From the NCBI RefSeq assembly GCF_020184175.1, contig NC_065532.1, positions 3,720,001-3,784,000 of the forward strand: a stretch of 64,000 nt of DNA, written 5' to 3'. The stretch's first letter is position 1, and the number at the start of each line of letters is the position of its first letter. The stretch is from Aphis gossypii (taxonomy: Eukaryota; Arthropoda; Insecta; Hemiptera; Aphididae). The position numbers and the translations under genes are program-made. The notes under the pieces are model-generated. The model saw only the letters and a program-made list of their open reading frames with translations. It was not told where the DNA came from and did no database searches. Shown in pieces: positions 1 to 13,590 of this stretch.

Positions 1-1185
1 TACAAGGTTCCTTATGAGTTGTTTTTATTGTAGCTAAAAAAAATTAAAAACCGTTAGTCACAATTTTTTTTTTATAAGAGTTTATAGTTCAAATTTTTAC
101 GAAATCTGTCGAAAACGCGAAAATTTGCAAGTAATTTTGAAGTTGAAAAATCATAAAATTTTTTTCTTTTATAACTAAGTTTTGAAAATTTGGTACAAGG
201 TTCTCCATACATTTTTCTTCAAATATCTGTAAAAAAAACTCTACCGGATTCAGACAAAAAATTTTTATGAGTGTTTGAAATTTAAATTTTTACAAAAACC
301 GCGTTAAATAACAGTTTAGCCTCAAACGATTTTTGATATTTGTTATTATTCAAAAAGTATAAGTCGTAGATACTTGAAAATTTTGCCAGTTATTAAAATT
401 CGCGTTTTCTTTACGTGATTTAAATTTAAAAATATTTTGACTTTTTTGAGCTATTTATAGACAACTGAAATTTTCAATTTTTCTGAAAAAATATTTTTGA
501 AGTGTCGATAAAATTTTTTTGGCCCTATCAAAATACTTGAAAATTTAATACAAAGTTCCTCATATGTTATTCTTATAGTGATTAAAAAATTATAAGAATA
601 CATAGGCACAATTTTTTTTTTATTAGCATTTGAAGTTCAAATTTTGACGAAAATTCGTCAAAATTATGAATATTTGCGAAATATTTGAAGTTGAAAAATC
701 ATAAAATTTTTTGTGTTTATAACTAAGGATTAAAAATACAACACTAAGTTTTCCATAAGTTTACCTTCAAGTATCTATAGAGAAAACTCGAAGCATCATT
801 ATAGGAAAAATTTTAAGTGCGTTTGAATTTTAAATTTTAACGAAATAGCGTAACGATAACGATTTATCCCCAAACGATTTTAAATATTTGTTATTATTCA
901 AAAAGTATAAGTCGTAGATACTTGAAAATTTTACCAGTTATTAAGATTCGCGTTTTCTTTACGTGATTTAATTTTCAAAATATTTTTTAATATAAGCTGG
1001 TTTTTTTAAACCACCTTTTTTACCAACCACTAGAAATTATATCCTAGGCTGACAAATCATCTTCGTTCAGAATCGTTTTTCGTATACAATGATAACTATC
1101 ATTGGATTCAAATTTAACACTCCTATAATATATAATAATGATCCATACGGCACCTAATGTACAGCAGAGCGGTACTCACTTGCCC
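1..1185. repeat. AT-rich interspersed repeat, internally tandem (548-bp period)
   Basis: The stretch repeats itself with a 548-bp offset. The string TACAAGGTTCC at 1 recurs as TACAAAGTTCC at 549, and CAAACGAT at 323 recurs at 871 with its long AAAAAGTATAAGTCGTAGA neighbourhood. It ends in a distinctive tail (about 1066-1185) containing CAGAATCGTTTTTCGTATAC and GTACAGCAGAGCGGTAC. The same tail closes the copies at 6.5-6.7, 7.27-7.43 and 27.5-27.6 kb. No coding frame is visible. The family is unclassified here; I associate it with aphid genomes from memory only. The left edge is cut by the window. Confidence 0.85.
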
Positions 1186-1879
1186 ACTTTTTTTTTAATA
1201 AATTATATTTATTACAATTTTTTAAGTTTTTAGGTATGAGTATCTAATTTTTGAATGACAACATCTAATTTAAATTTCATATTTCGAATTAAAATATTTT
1301 TCAGAGTACTTATTTCTACACATAAAATTGATTTCAAAATAAAGCATGTTTGTATGTAAATATATTAAATTTTATAACTGTAGGAACTAGTAGTTAAAAT
1401 TTAAATTAATGGAGTAGGTAACGTATAGAATAGCGCTACTGGGATTGGGATATCCCACTAAAATGGTGGACCACTATTTCAATCATATAAATTTTAAATA
1501 TTTAAAAATAAGCTACAACTACGAGTATACCTAATTAACTACTCATTCAAAATTCAATGTTTATTATTTCAAAGCACTCTGAAAAGTACTCTGCATCAGA
1601 ATATAAAATTAAAAAAGGACAGTAGATCTAGTTATTACTTTGCAGAAGAGTTAAATTTATATACAATTCTTCAGTGCTTTCAAAATAACCAGAAATAACT
1701 AATAAAAAATAGCGGAAAACTGCAAGGATAGGTATTTCTAAACATTAAGCTTTTAACAAAATCGATTTATAGTTATAAGTAGGTATTTTTTATAATTCGA
1801 AAATTTAGTTATTATAAAATGTACTATGAATAAAAATAGTACATATTATTTTATAGAAAATGATGTTTATTTTAACAAT
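1186..1879. other. AT-rich intergenic stretch / 3' flank of the oxidoreductase gene
   Basis: No coding frame, RNA gene or clear repeat was seen, apart from the polyadenylation hexamer listed separately. Confidence 0.5.
1866..1871 (-). terminator. Candidate polyadenylation hexamer of the oxidoreductase gene
   Basis: AATAAA on the minus strand, starting nine bases beyond the TGA stop. This is very close to the stop, so a later site may be used instead. Confidence 0.4.
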
Positions 1880-4800
1880 TCACATTGAAGAATCATTATC
1901 TTCAACAAAGTGTACACCGATTTGATTTCTTAGTCGATCCATTATTTCTTGTACGGTATAACTATTATTTAAAGTAACAACTGGTGATTCAATCAAACCT
2001 AATAAAACAAAATAATAATTATACAAATTATTAGGCATTCTTAACAAAATCATTAAATTTGATCAATATGGCGAATTAAAACTAAAAATATTCAAACCTC
2101 TCTTTAAACAATGCCTAACATGATCTATTTCGTAACGTAACTGAACACTACTAGGGAATACTGTGGGTTTTCTTGTAACTGGTTGTTCAAATGTAAACTT
2201 GGTCGTGTTAACTGTTACTTCTTTTGAAGCGTTAAATGGTTGGTGAATCTAAGAAAAAATAATTAGTATGATTTTCTAAGTTAACACATACAATAAATGG
2301 GCGTTTAGTATATTTTATGTTACTAATGATTAAAAATAAATGTTGAACTTAACTATGATTTTTTTCAAAAGAATTATACCTAAACTAATTTTGAAAAAAA
2401 TCTTAAATAATGAACTGTCCTACATAATATATCTTAATACCCCCTAATTCAAAAAAGTAGATTACCAAATGATGTTTAAGTTTACAATTTTTAACTATCG
2501 TGTAGGTTAGTAGGTCGTAAGAATATAATATTATCATAGATTAAATATACTAATATTATTAATTATTATATAAGATAAAAAAAAATTTTAAGTAAAAAAC
2601 GTATAATGAGTCTCCTCTTACCTTCGTATATTTATAAGTTACATTGGTAACTAGGTAATAGGTATATGTTTACCTTTACCATAAATTAAATTTCATTATG
2701 CATTTGGTATGCAACCAACTTGTATAAATTACCTTGATTGTGCCCTTAGTTCCGTGTATGTAAGCTGAATTGTCCATTTCCACTTTAGTATGTGATGAAA
2801 TTACAGCTATTTTTCCTTCGGGATATTCGAGGATAGCAGACATATTTTCATCTGTGCCGTATCTATTTAATGTTCCTTTACTCTTTATGGATACGGGTTT
2901 GCCAGGCCCAAGTATTGTATCAATTAAATGTAGTGTATAAACGCCAAGATCAAGTATTGAGCCTCCTCCAACTTCTTTTTTCCTAAAATATGTGACACAT
3001 TAGTACATTACACGTAAACATATAGTATTAAATATTTTATTATTATATCTATATTGACATCGATAGTTTAAACCAGCGTTTTTCAACCTTTTTAGTATCG
3101 TGACTTCCTAAATAAGTATAAAATATGGTAAATCACTTCACGATCCTTCCCCTCCTATCTATATTATAAGTACGAATTCGAACAGTAAAAATATAATATC
3201 ATTAACCAATTAACTAAACGAAATATACCATTTATAAATACCATGTGTAGTACCTAATTTAAACTTGTTAATTGTTACAAATATAAGTACCTATTTTTTT
3301 TTATTCAATAAAAAATTTTAAATAAAAATGTTCATTTTGTAAATTAGAGTTTTAATATTTTTGACTTACGTGACCTCTAGTTACGGTGATCGCGACCCTC
3401 CAGGTTGAGAAAGGCTGGTTTAGACTATAATATTCACTTCCATGAAAATATTCCTATATATTATCATATTAAATATATAGTCAATTATTTAGTATGTAAT
3501 TCATTATTTTAAATTATATGATTATATTTTTATGTTTAAAATATTCAAAGTTCAGATAAAATAAGTACATATCACAATAAAAAAAAAAATAATACTATAT
3601 AAGAAATGAAAAACGATACATATTTTATAATATTAAAATTAATAATTATATTGGGCTTTATGGAAATTTATTAGATTTAAAAATCATAAATACAATTCGC
3701 GGCGTTACAAGGAAAATAATATATAAATAATGATATAATAGATATGATAATTACAGTTGTCGCAAAACACTAAATCTAGAAATAATAATTATATCTATTT
3801 AAAGGATTTCACATAGTCATGCGTTATTTTACCAAATTCTTTCGATGTTTGATATTTGAATACCGAAATTGGCCTGCACGTGTAAAACTGTACCGATAGT
3901 TCCGTTTTGCACTTCTTCTACTACTTTTTGATAGGCTGGCGTAAAACGACTCCACATAGCTTCCATCAGAAACAACTGTTTGGTTTTTGATAACTACGCA
4001 AAAAATCAAATATTTCATACATTATCTTCAAAATTCAGACTGTTATTTGAGTAGACTATATTTAGTAATTAACATTACTTACTTTTATTAATTCATCGAG
4101 TTGTTTGGCATTGATACAAAATGGTTTTTCACATAACACATGTTTACCACTTTCGAGCATTAGTTTTGTCAATGAATAATGTTGATGGTTAAGAGCGCCG
4201 ATATAAACAACGTCTATTTTTATATTATTCGTAAAACAAATTTGGTATTATAATAAATTATTTGTTTAATCTTTAAAAGGGACACCTGTTTTTTTGTTTC
4301 CATCATATAACCAATTATAAGCGTAGGACTTAGGTATATAGCATATCATAAGAATTTTACGTTGAAATTTTAATTTTTAACAAAATTATCTGAAATCTGT
4401 TGGATTTGTGTATAGAAAGATTTTATTTTTTGCTATTTTTATTTTAACTACAAATTAGATCTTAAATTTGTAACTCGTTTCAAAACTAAAATATATTATA
4501 TAAACAATTCTAACAAAATATAGGTAATTTTTTTACTTTAAATTAGATGATGGATCAATTCGCTATAATATATCACAAATATATAAAAATATTTATGCTA
4601 TGAACATAAACGCCACTAAATCAAAATTAATTCGAATTATGAAAAAAAAAAAAATTTATAAATCATGTAGGCTATAATTCAAATTTCAAAGTACCTAGTA
4701 TTAGTACTATTATATGTATCTATAATATAGGTACAATGTATTATAATATATAAATAATAAACGTACCGACATTAGAGTCATTGCCAAGTTCTTCATAAGA

Positions 4801-4968
4801 ACCGTAATAAGAAGGGATTTTGAAATTATCTGCAAAATCTTTAGCCCTAGATTTGTCTTTTGCAGCCACAGCCACAACTTTATGATCTTCAACTGATAAT
4901 GTTTCCAAAGCTAGGACAAAATCGTGGGAGATTTTGGAAGCACTTAGTATTCCCCATTTTGTTGCCAT
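1880..4968 (-). CDS. DHDH: Trans-1,2-dihydrobenzene-1,2-diol dehydrogenase-like oxidoreductase (Gfo/Idh/MocA family), six exons
   Basis: NADP-dependent oxidoreductase of the dimeric dihydrodiol dehydrogenase type. In mammals the family oxidises dihydrodiols and D-xylose in the cytosol; the substrate here is inferred. Exons (minus): 4968-4767, 4213-4083, 3993-3833, 2982-2733, 2248-2098, 1998-1880. All introns are GT-AG, all phases agree, and the product is 337 residues against about 334 in mammals. The N-terminus has the Rossmann start WGILSASKIS. CEKP falls at residues 95-98, LFLMEAMWSRF opens exon 3, and GGGSILDLGVY spans 170-180. Lys97, Asp176 and Tyr180 fall at the positions I recall as catalytic in the mammalian enzyme. 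The C-terminal part carries YEIDHVRHCL. The ATG at 4968 directly precedes the Rossmann strand. Intron 3 contains a hAT-like insertion. Aphids may carry several paralogues, so one-to-one orthology is not shown. Confidence 0.93.
3074..3417. mobile_element. hAT-like non-autonomous element (344 bp) in intron 3 of the DHDH-like gene
   Basis: The left end CAGCGTTTTTCAACCT and the right end AGGTTGAGAAAGGCTG are imperfect terminal inverted repeats. They are flanked by 8-bp target duplications: GTTTAAAC at 3066-3073 and GTTTAGAC at 3418-3425, with one mismatch. The CAG...CTG termini and 8-bp duplication are hAT hallmarks. It has no coding capacity, so it is a MITE mobilised in trans. Confidence 0.85.
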
Positions 4969-5309
4969 AGTGTAAGTTGAGAAGTGTAATCTATATAGTA
5001 GGTAAATAACAATATAGTTTGTATTCAATTAATGAATTTAAATTTACAAGATCATTCAATGAAATCCTCAGTATTTTTTAATTCAGGGGGTAGAAAATCG
5101 ATTGTTAAGCATTTACAACGATGACATGAAGTCTTAAAAATATTATTCTCTCATATTTAAATATAATAAAATTAGTAATTGTTATTTATAAAACTATAAG
5201 TATGTACTTGTATCAACGTTTAGATTCTTAACGGAGTGATGCATGTTTTGATTATACAATGATGTATGTTTTTTTGTGTTTGTGTACACGATAACTTGTC
5301 GAAATAATG
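4969..5309. other. 5' flank of the DHDH-like gene
   Basis: AT-rich, with no coding frame or recognisable core promoter motif. It would contain the transcription start and any 5' UTR of the minus-strand gene. Confidence 0.4.
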
Positions 5310-7430
5310 CTTCAGTTTAAAATTTTAGGGGTGATTTCCGGTGGAAAATTGAATAACCTTGTTACATTATAAAGGTAAAAAAAAGAAGTTTCCAGCAATT
5401 TTCAAAAGCGTCGGGACAACCACAGTTGACTGAAAACAGGTATTTTTACTCAAAACCAGTTTTTGAAAAAAATTTTTTTTTATATTGTTGTAACTCAAAA
5501 ACGAATAACTGTAAATAATTATAGTTACATAATTTTCACCTAATGTTTGTGTTAGTGTTTTCTATACATGGTAAAATGTTCAAAATATTCTATCTTATTT
5601 TAACTATTTATAGACAACTGAGATTTTTGGTTTTAAGTATTTTTTTTTGATATATCTATAAAAGAATTTTGGGTGCCCAAAAAACTTGAACATTTAATAT
5701 AACATTTCTTATAAGTTGTTCTTATTGCAGTAAAAAAATTCAAAATTTTCTAGTCACAATTTTTTTTATAAGCGGTTTAATTTCAAATTTTTACGAAATA
5801 TGTCAAAATCGTGAAAATTTGCAAGTAATTTTGTGGTTAAAAATTAATTAAATTTTTAGTATTTATATCTAAGGGTAAAAAATTCAATACAAAGTTTTTT
5901 TTCAAATAACTATAAAGAAAACTTGAGCTTCATTAAAGATAAGAAAAAATGTCATAAAGCGTCTGAATTTTAAATTTTTACGAAACTGCAGCGTAACGAT
6001 AATGATTTACCCTTAAACGATTTTAAATATGTTATTATTCAAAACGTATAAGTTGTAAATACTTAAAATTTCACCAGTTCTTTAGATTGGCATTTTCTTT
6101 ACTTAATTTAATTTAAAAATATTTCGCTTATTTTAATGCTATTTATAGGCATTTGAAATATTCGTTTTTGTTTAGTTTTTTTTTTATAAATATCGATTAA
6201 ACTCTTTTAGCTAAGTCAAAATACTTGAAAATTTAATACAAAGTTCCTCATAAGTTAGTCTTATAGTGATTCAAAAATTATAAGAATACATAGGCACAAT
6301 TTTTTTTTATTAGCGTTTGAAGTTCAAGTATTGACAAAAATTCGTTAAAGTCATGAATATTTGTAAATTATTTTGTATTTATAGGTAATTTATAAACAAT
6401 TTTGTATAAGTAGCTAAGAGTTAAAAATTTAATATAAGATTTTCTAAAAGTTTTATTTACAACAATTATAAAAGAACTTAAATTTTGGTGTATTCAAGTC
6501 ATTAAAACATAAACTACCTTTTTACCATCCAAGTTAAAATATTTATCCTAGGGCCTAGGCTGACTAATCATCTCTGTTCAGAATCGTCATTCGTATACAT
6601 TGATACCTATCATTGCATTCAAATTTAACACTCCTATATATATATAATAGTGATCAACACGGCACCTATCTATAGTATCCACAGCAGAATGATACCCATT
6701 TGACCACGCTTTTTTTTTGTTTTTGGCTTAGTCAAAATACTTAAAAATTTAATACAAAGTTCCTCGTGAATTAATCTTCTAGTGATTCAAAATATTATAT
6801 AAAAATACATAAACATATAGTTTTTTTTTATTAGCATTTGAAGTAAATATTTTCAAAATTCGTCAAAATTATGAATATTTGCAAATTATTTTGTAGTTAA
6901 AAATTTTTAAAAAAATTTGTATAAGTAGCTAAGAATTAAAAATTTAATATACTAATATTGATAGATTTTTCATAAGTTTGGTTTACAATAATTATAAAGG
7001 AAGTTGGGCGTTGGTCAATTAAAACAATTTTATCTACAGTTTAAATATTTACGAAATCAAAAATTCAAGGGTAAAATAACTATTTACTATCAATTAATTT
7101 TAGATTTTTGCTACAGTAAAATTACCAGTCGTAGAAACATAAATATATGCCATTTGTTTAAATTAGTATTTTTTGTACATAATTTAATTTTGGGGTATTC
7201 ATTCAGGTCATTAAAATATAAACCATCCTTTTCACCACCCAGTAAAAAATATATTTTAGTTTGACAAATCGTCTCTGTTCAGAATCGTTTTTCGTATACA
7301 ATGATACCTATAATTATTGTATTCAAATTTAACATATCCATTACAGTGACCTACTCTATGTTCGAGGTCCACTCGTTACCTATACTGTACAGCAGAGCGT
7401 TACCCACTTGACCACTTTTTTCTTTTTGAT
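5310..7430. repeat. Two adjoining copies of the AT-rich interspersed repeat
   Basis: About 5310-6712 and 6713-7430 are diverged copies of the family seen at 1-1185. Each closes with the tail carrying CAGAATCGT...GTATACA and CAGCAGA. The internal AAACGATTTTAAATATGTTA segment recurs near 6017. The second copy is shorter, about one unit. Outer limits are approximate because divergence is high. No intact coding frame is present. Confidence 0.8.
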
Positions 7431-7662
7431 TTTTCCTACCAAACATATATTTTGATATAACAATTTCGGGATCAATAACCATATTTCTATAAATTGCCAA
7501 CAATTTTGACCTATTGAGACGATTCTAAAATATTTTCACCTAAGTACATGAAAATGTTCTCTCAGAAATCTTACGTTGGCAAAGTATAATATATAATTTT
7601 TTTAATATTGAAAAATATTGTAAGTCTGTATATATAATACATACGTAATAAAATAAAGGTAT

Positions 7663-8513
7663 AAATGCAGTTTAGTTCCCATGCGATTTTTTCAATTTTT
7701 TTCCTCCAAAATTTGTGTTTTTAAGCACTGAACACAAAAGTCTTATTCCAAAATTCTCGCAAATCATTATTTTGGAAATTATATCTTACCAAAGGTCACG
7801 ATTTAATGCATTTACGTGCATGCATGCGTCAAACGCTGTATATTTTGCTTTCCTACATTTTCGTATTGGATTGTCGCCTATTATTAATTATGTTATTTTA
7901 TTTTGTTATTATTAAGATTATTATAATTAGTCCACCTGTTTTGTGCGTCAGTAACGCAGATTCTAATATTACAATTGAACGATACAGAACGCTGTATACT
8001 TTACTTTCCTAGGTTTTCGTATTAGATTGTCGCCAATTATTAATTATGTTATTTTATTTTGTTATTATTAACAACAGTTTTTACCCTGTGACCTACATGA
8101 GGTGGTTTTGCATAATAAATCGAGGGATATTCATATTTTTGATTTGTGCTGAGCGAAGTGATGGCTCCGAGGAGCGTAGCGACGAGTGCCGATATACGCG
8201 TAGTCACTGCCGAGGCATATTGTGATAATCAATTTTTTTGAATTTTTAAACAGCAAGTACGATAATTAAAATCTATGGATATTTCCATCCATCTTAAAAA
8301 AATGTACAATTAAAAAAAAAAAAATCAAAAAGTAGGTTTTGTTGTTTTTATCGTAGATACCACGTATTTTTGAAAAATTAATGTTTTATTGGTATAACTT
8401 CAAAAATAATAATTTGCGAGAATTTTGGAGTAAGACTTTTGTGTTCAGTGCTTTTAAAAACATATTTTGGGGGAAAAAAATCGAAAAAATCGCGTGGGTA
8501 CTAAACTGCATTT
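7663..8513. mobile_element. Non-coding element with ~120-bp terminal inverted repeats
   Basis: About 7663-7785 is the reverse complement of about 8391-8513. Both arms read AAATGCAGTTTAGT inward and share AAGCACTGAACACAAAAGTC and CCAAAATTCTCGCAAAT. Between the arms lie a direct duplication (7834-7915 and 7990-8071) and a GC-richer patch (8151-8215) with GAGCG(A/T)AG spaced repeats. There is no transposase frame. It looks like a MITE or foldback element of an undetermined superfamily. No convincing target duplication was found, so the exact ends may be off by some bases. Confidence 0.75.
7834..8071. repeat. Internal 82-bp direct duplication within the inverted-repeat element
   Basis: Two copies, 7834-7915 and 7990-8071. 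Both start CGCTGTATA and share TTATTAATTATGTTATTTTA. They differ at only a few positions and are separated by a 74-bp spacer. Confidence 0.85.
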
Positions 8514-11500
8514 GTTTCCCAAAGTGATTCTTTTATCAAACAGTCAACACTCACTATTTTAAAGTCAATTAACGTTTAAAATATTATTAAGTACTTACGG
8601 TCTTAAATTATCGTGGTTCAGTAATAACCACTGGTTCCACTCCTAGACGAAATCAATAATTGAGTTTCCAATAAAGGTATACCTGTAGTCGATATAATAT
8701 TATGATTATAAGTACTTACTTCTTATATAGGTAAATAATATTACAGTGAGGGAGTGAGCTGAAAATTGAAATTATGAAGTTGTTATATTATACTGCAGTT
8801 AATCTAAACGTACTAACACATGAAACAAATGAACATTAAATATTTAGAATTAACCACGTATCTACTGGAAATTTAATGCGTCGTTGTCTGACAACAGACG
8901 ATTACAATAAAATTTATAATTTTTCTTCAATAGTCGATCCCACGGAATGTGAGCGTAGTTAGACAATGGGTGGAGTCTAATTATAATTATCAGTGTCAGG
9001 GTTCATAGTATGTTTTTACTATTTGTTTTCTATCGCCACGGGAGCCCACTTATAGTCGTATAGATAATGAAATAGTAGATAAAATTTTTGACTCACAATT
9101 ATAGATAATATTCAAGCCATATGACATAATAATAATATTATTATGTATAATTTTTTAAGTAATTAACTAAATTACTAATATATATGTATGCTTATTATTA
9201 AAATAAGTAAAAATCGTAATTTACCACTATAAATGTGAGAATTTGTGAGTGTTATCACTTATCAATTTACAAATGAGTTTATAAATATATATATATACGG
9301 AATAATTTATATTTAACGTGAAACATTCATTATTACTGAAAATATAAAAGTTTTTAAAAGAATTTCCTTTCATAACATTTTAAGTAGTTAAAAAGCAATA
9401 ATTATGTAACAATATTATATTAAATTATTATTTACAATATACATTATCGTAATCATTTTTTACTCTTATTTTGAATCATTACATTCATAACATAGATTTT
9501 TTATTTCATTTTCCTAAGTAGAATTTAATTCGGAGTATTTCAATATATAAAATCAAATGTTGTACAGACTGTTTATTAGTTATAATTATTTTAAGTAATA
9601 TAGATGAGTGTGGTGAAGTGGTATACGGTCACACAGGTATCCAGCAAAATGTTTATACCCCGGGGAACCTTAGTTGCGTTTCATAAAAAAGATATTCACA
9701 AATTGCATCCTACTTTATTCATTATTGGTTATAACTTAAAGGTATTACAATTGTTATTTCGTTTTTAGGGGTTCTTCGTGGTGTATAAATTATAAGGAAG
9801 CCCGGACTGATATGTTTCAATATATTTTATTACGTACCTTATATTATAAATTACGATAATGAAAGGATTTTTTTATCGATTCCTGATTAATAAGCAATAA
9901 CAAGTAAATTCGCTTATCGTCACCATGAATGATAAAACACTCTTTTTATTATAACTTATATGCCTATAGTATTTAATTTCTCAATGTTCTTGTTCTAACC
10001 AACCTAAAATATAATACTATTGTTTATTTATTAATTTATTTTATTATATTATGGACTATATTGGCTTTGACTTGTGATTATATTTATTATTTATTTTTGT
10101 TTGTTGTAAGAACTTCTGATTAAAATACACGAATTTCGTCCTGGATATTTTGGGATGCAATTCCTGTTGTTTACGGGTCACAACTCGTTTGCAGCAATGA
10201 CATATATATTAATATATATATTGCTTCTTTTTTTTACATAAAAATACACGACTCCATGGGCCTATATACTATTGATATTTGATACAGCCATTTTTTTGCA
10301 CCGATCAACAGGGATGAACTGTTTACTTGCGCGTCATACTACTTACCCCTTGATATAGCCATGGTCTATTCCATATCTTCATTATCTATGGGATCCGTAA
10401 TCGATCATAATTCACAACCTCCAATATTGTTTTTAAAACGAAAAATATCTTGTAGGGTATTTGTGCAGGCCTAATACTATAACGCCCTATTTAGGTATGT
10501 TTGCCATCTTATCTTTCTCAAGGCCAAAGACGTGCTCTTAAACATTTTAGATGTTACGACATTAGACTAACACAATTATAATTACCAAACACAGTATTAA
10601 GCATCTTATAATACCTCTTTAATGTATATCACATTATCCAAATAATATTATGATAATGAACAAATATTGATGCGGAAAAGCTACAGCTGAAAATGAAGGC
10701 AGTTGACTATCTCCACTCAGTTGTCTTATAACTAAACATGTATAAATTAATGATCCGGAACAAAATTTGTTCATTTGATCTTTCATGAACATTATTAAAT
10801 GTTATTCGGCACAACTTTTTTTAAATACCTATAGATCAATAACAGAGATGAATATTTCTTCGTCCAAAATAATTTATAGGTGCTGATAAATATTTTATAC
10901 TAATTCAAAAATAATCTAATATATACTGATTATACACAAATAAGACACACATGTCTTTGGCTATGAGTATAGAGTAGATACAACATATTAGAATAATACT
11001 ATATTATATGCTTATAAAATATATTATTGTATGGGTAATATACGATATAGTTAGATATTATTATAATATACCTTTATTATAGTTGTTTTTCAAAAATATC
11101 AAAATAATAGTATTTTTTATTTGTTAACAGTACGTATAGCGACAAAGCGTAACACAACAAAATACGATTCAAACAATAAGTTTAAAAAAAATGTATTTAA
11201 AATTAAAATATTAGGTCAATACTATAAGTCATTTCATTACCACGTAATTCTTATTTTTATAAACTTCAATATTACATTATTGCATTTCGCATTACAAAGG
11301 TTGAATAAATGTTGTTATAGGTTTTCATCTAAAGAGACAATATTATTATTAGTAATACATTAACATTATAACTATAACATACATTATTGTATTTGAAACA
11401 TTAAATGGGTATGGGTACATATTATAGATCATTTTATACGAAATTTTTTGATTTTGATTTTATTGAGCGGTCAACAATATTAAATTTTTAATTATATAAA

Positions 11501-13590
11501 AGAAAAAAATAATTCTATAGTACCTATATAGTTGATTGGTAACAAATTAATAAAATTATTTAGTAATTTTGACATCCTTTTAGTACCAAATATTTATACA
11601 TTTTTTAGTATAATCACCGAGGCAATAGCTTTTACATGATATAAAATGAGGCTTTGGGTGTTTCAACAAGATTGTATTTGTAGTTATTTAGTTTGTATAC
11701 ACCTAAATAATTACGTATTTATAAACTTAATTGATTGAAAAAAATGGTAACATTTTGAAAGTTGTCAATACTTAATATACAAAATAGAAATGTCAACTAA
11801 AATAAAAAGTATTATTTTAAAATATGTATTTTGAAGAAGGGCGATATGATCGTCGTTTTTCGTAATATTTTCTATCTTTATTGAATATCATATGTACCTA
11901 CATTAGTAAAATTATGGTTAATGGTTTCAGTAAACAATTTTATAAAAATCCTTATAGCATCTTTACTGTATAAATTATAATATTGTTAGATATAATGTAT
12001 ACAACTATTATAATATAAAGTACTTTTACGAAATATATTTACATTTAACTCATAAGTAAATAGACTATTGTACCTAAAGTGTTTAATATTTAAAATTGCA
12101 CTTCCCTATAAACGCACGTAAACGTATACAACTATACCTATATACGCCGAGATACTCACGGCATGCCGCATTGGTACTGTCTGTTGCTTGATTACAAGTA
12201 GGTAATTACAGTATTCTATATTGTATCTATACTTATGTAACGAGCAAAACCAATAACTTTCATTATAAAAATTCTGTAAACATTAAACTATATTATAATC
12301 TTGGGAAATATAATGAAGTACACACATTACACAATACACATATTATACATTATACATATTTATCGCATATATTATTACACACAGAGTGTAGTAAACGATT
12401 AATAGGTATATGTTATTATATATTGTTTATATTATTAGTTTACAAACTCAATTATAAATTGATCGAATAACTACCTACAATGCACTTCGTTTAAGTTGAA
12501 ATTAATTTGTGTTTCGTGAAACAATCGAGTGAAATATGTTTAATACATAGTTATTATACATTATTATAATAACGGTAGCGCTGTCGAAGTTAAACGTCAA
12601 GAGGATGATGGATGATACATTTATATATGAGATAAATACTTAATACTATACAGCAATGTAATTAAACAATAATATTGTTAATTTTAGTCGATTTGGTATC
12701 AATCTCTATAAAGAATACACATTTTCTTGTGAAATTAAACAATGATAATTGCACCTATGCATATTTTATGAAAGAACAATTTGGATATACGATTGAACGA
12801 CCAACCAAAGTCGAGAATACATAATATAGGTAAATATCGTATTATATACAATTTACATTTTTTACAGTGAGAAAACAAATGCCTAATATAATTAAAAATA
12901 AGTATTTACTATTATTACTTTAAATTTTTGCGAAGATCAAATATTTTACTATTTTTTTTTTTTCATAATAATGACATATCGTAGTAATTCATTTAAGGTT
13001 TTTCCCTTTTCATTTAATATCTATAGTTTGACAAAACGGCGAACTACGTAGATACTTTACCAGATTTGAGTTTTAACGGATCAACTATGAATAGTATAAT
13101 ATAATAATATACTATAATATAATATTAAAATGTATAGTTTAAAATTCGGTTTCAGCGTGTATAGAGGATTTACGCTCCTAAAAATACATTGGTTGTGTTG
13201 TATTGTAAGTTTGTTGCGATAAAAAATAGTAAAAAAAAAATTAACGTTTGCAAAAATTTAATGTTATTATGGTACATACAATGGGTAATATCGGTAAAAA
13301 CATTTTATATACAAAACAATCTACGTGTAAAATTATATTTCTTATAATTTATTTTTGTTTTTAAAACTATATCGTCGAGATGATGATTGTATAATATATA
13401 AGTCTTAGGTCTGAACAAAAATTCACGACATACAAAAAAAAACAATCACACGTCAAATTGGTACGACGATGGTCGATGTGACGATCGTGTTGAACAGGGG
13501 AGGGAGAGAGTCGAAGTGACATAATAAATGTTTAAAGCGGTTGGTTCCTATATGCAGGTATTAGTTTAGGTAATGTCATATGTTAACACG
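8514..13590. other. Gene-free AT-rich interval downstream of the homeobox gene
   Basis: No frame with coding character on either strand. Short AT microsatellites occur (for example near 9280 and 10205). A moderately GC-richer patch at 9600-9820 contains CCCCGGGG, but nothing recognisable was seen there. The 3' UTR of the homeobox gene occupies the right-hand end. Confidence 0.5.
13348..13353 (-). terminator. Candidate polyadenylation hexamer of the homeobox gene
   Basis: AATAAA on the minus strand about 240 bases beyond the stop codon. It is one of several possible sites in AT-rich sequence. Confidence 0.35.

Noticed and set aside
11121..11363. 80-codon open frame downstream of homeobrain
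   Set aside because: Lys/Asn/Ile-rich AT-driven composition with no family resemblance.
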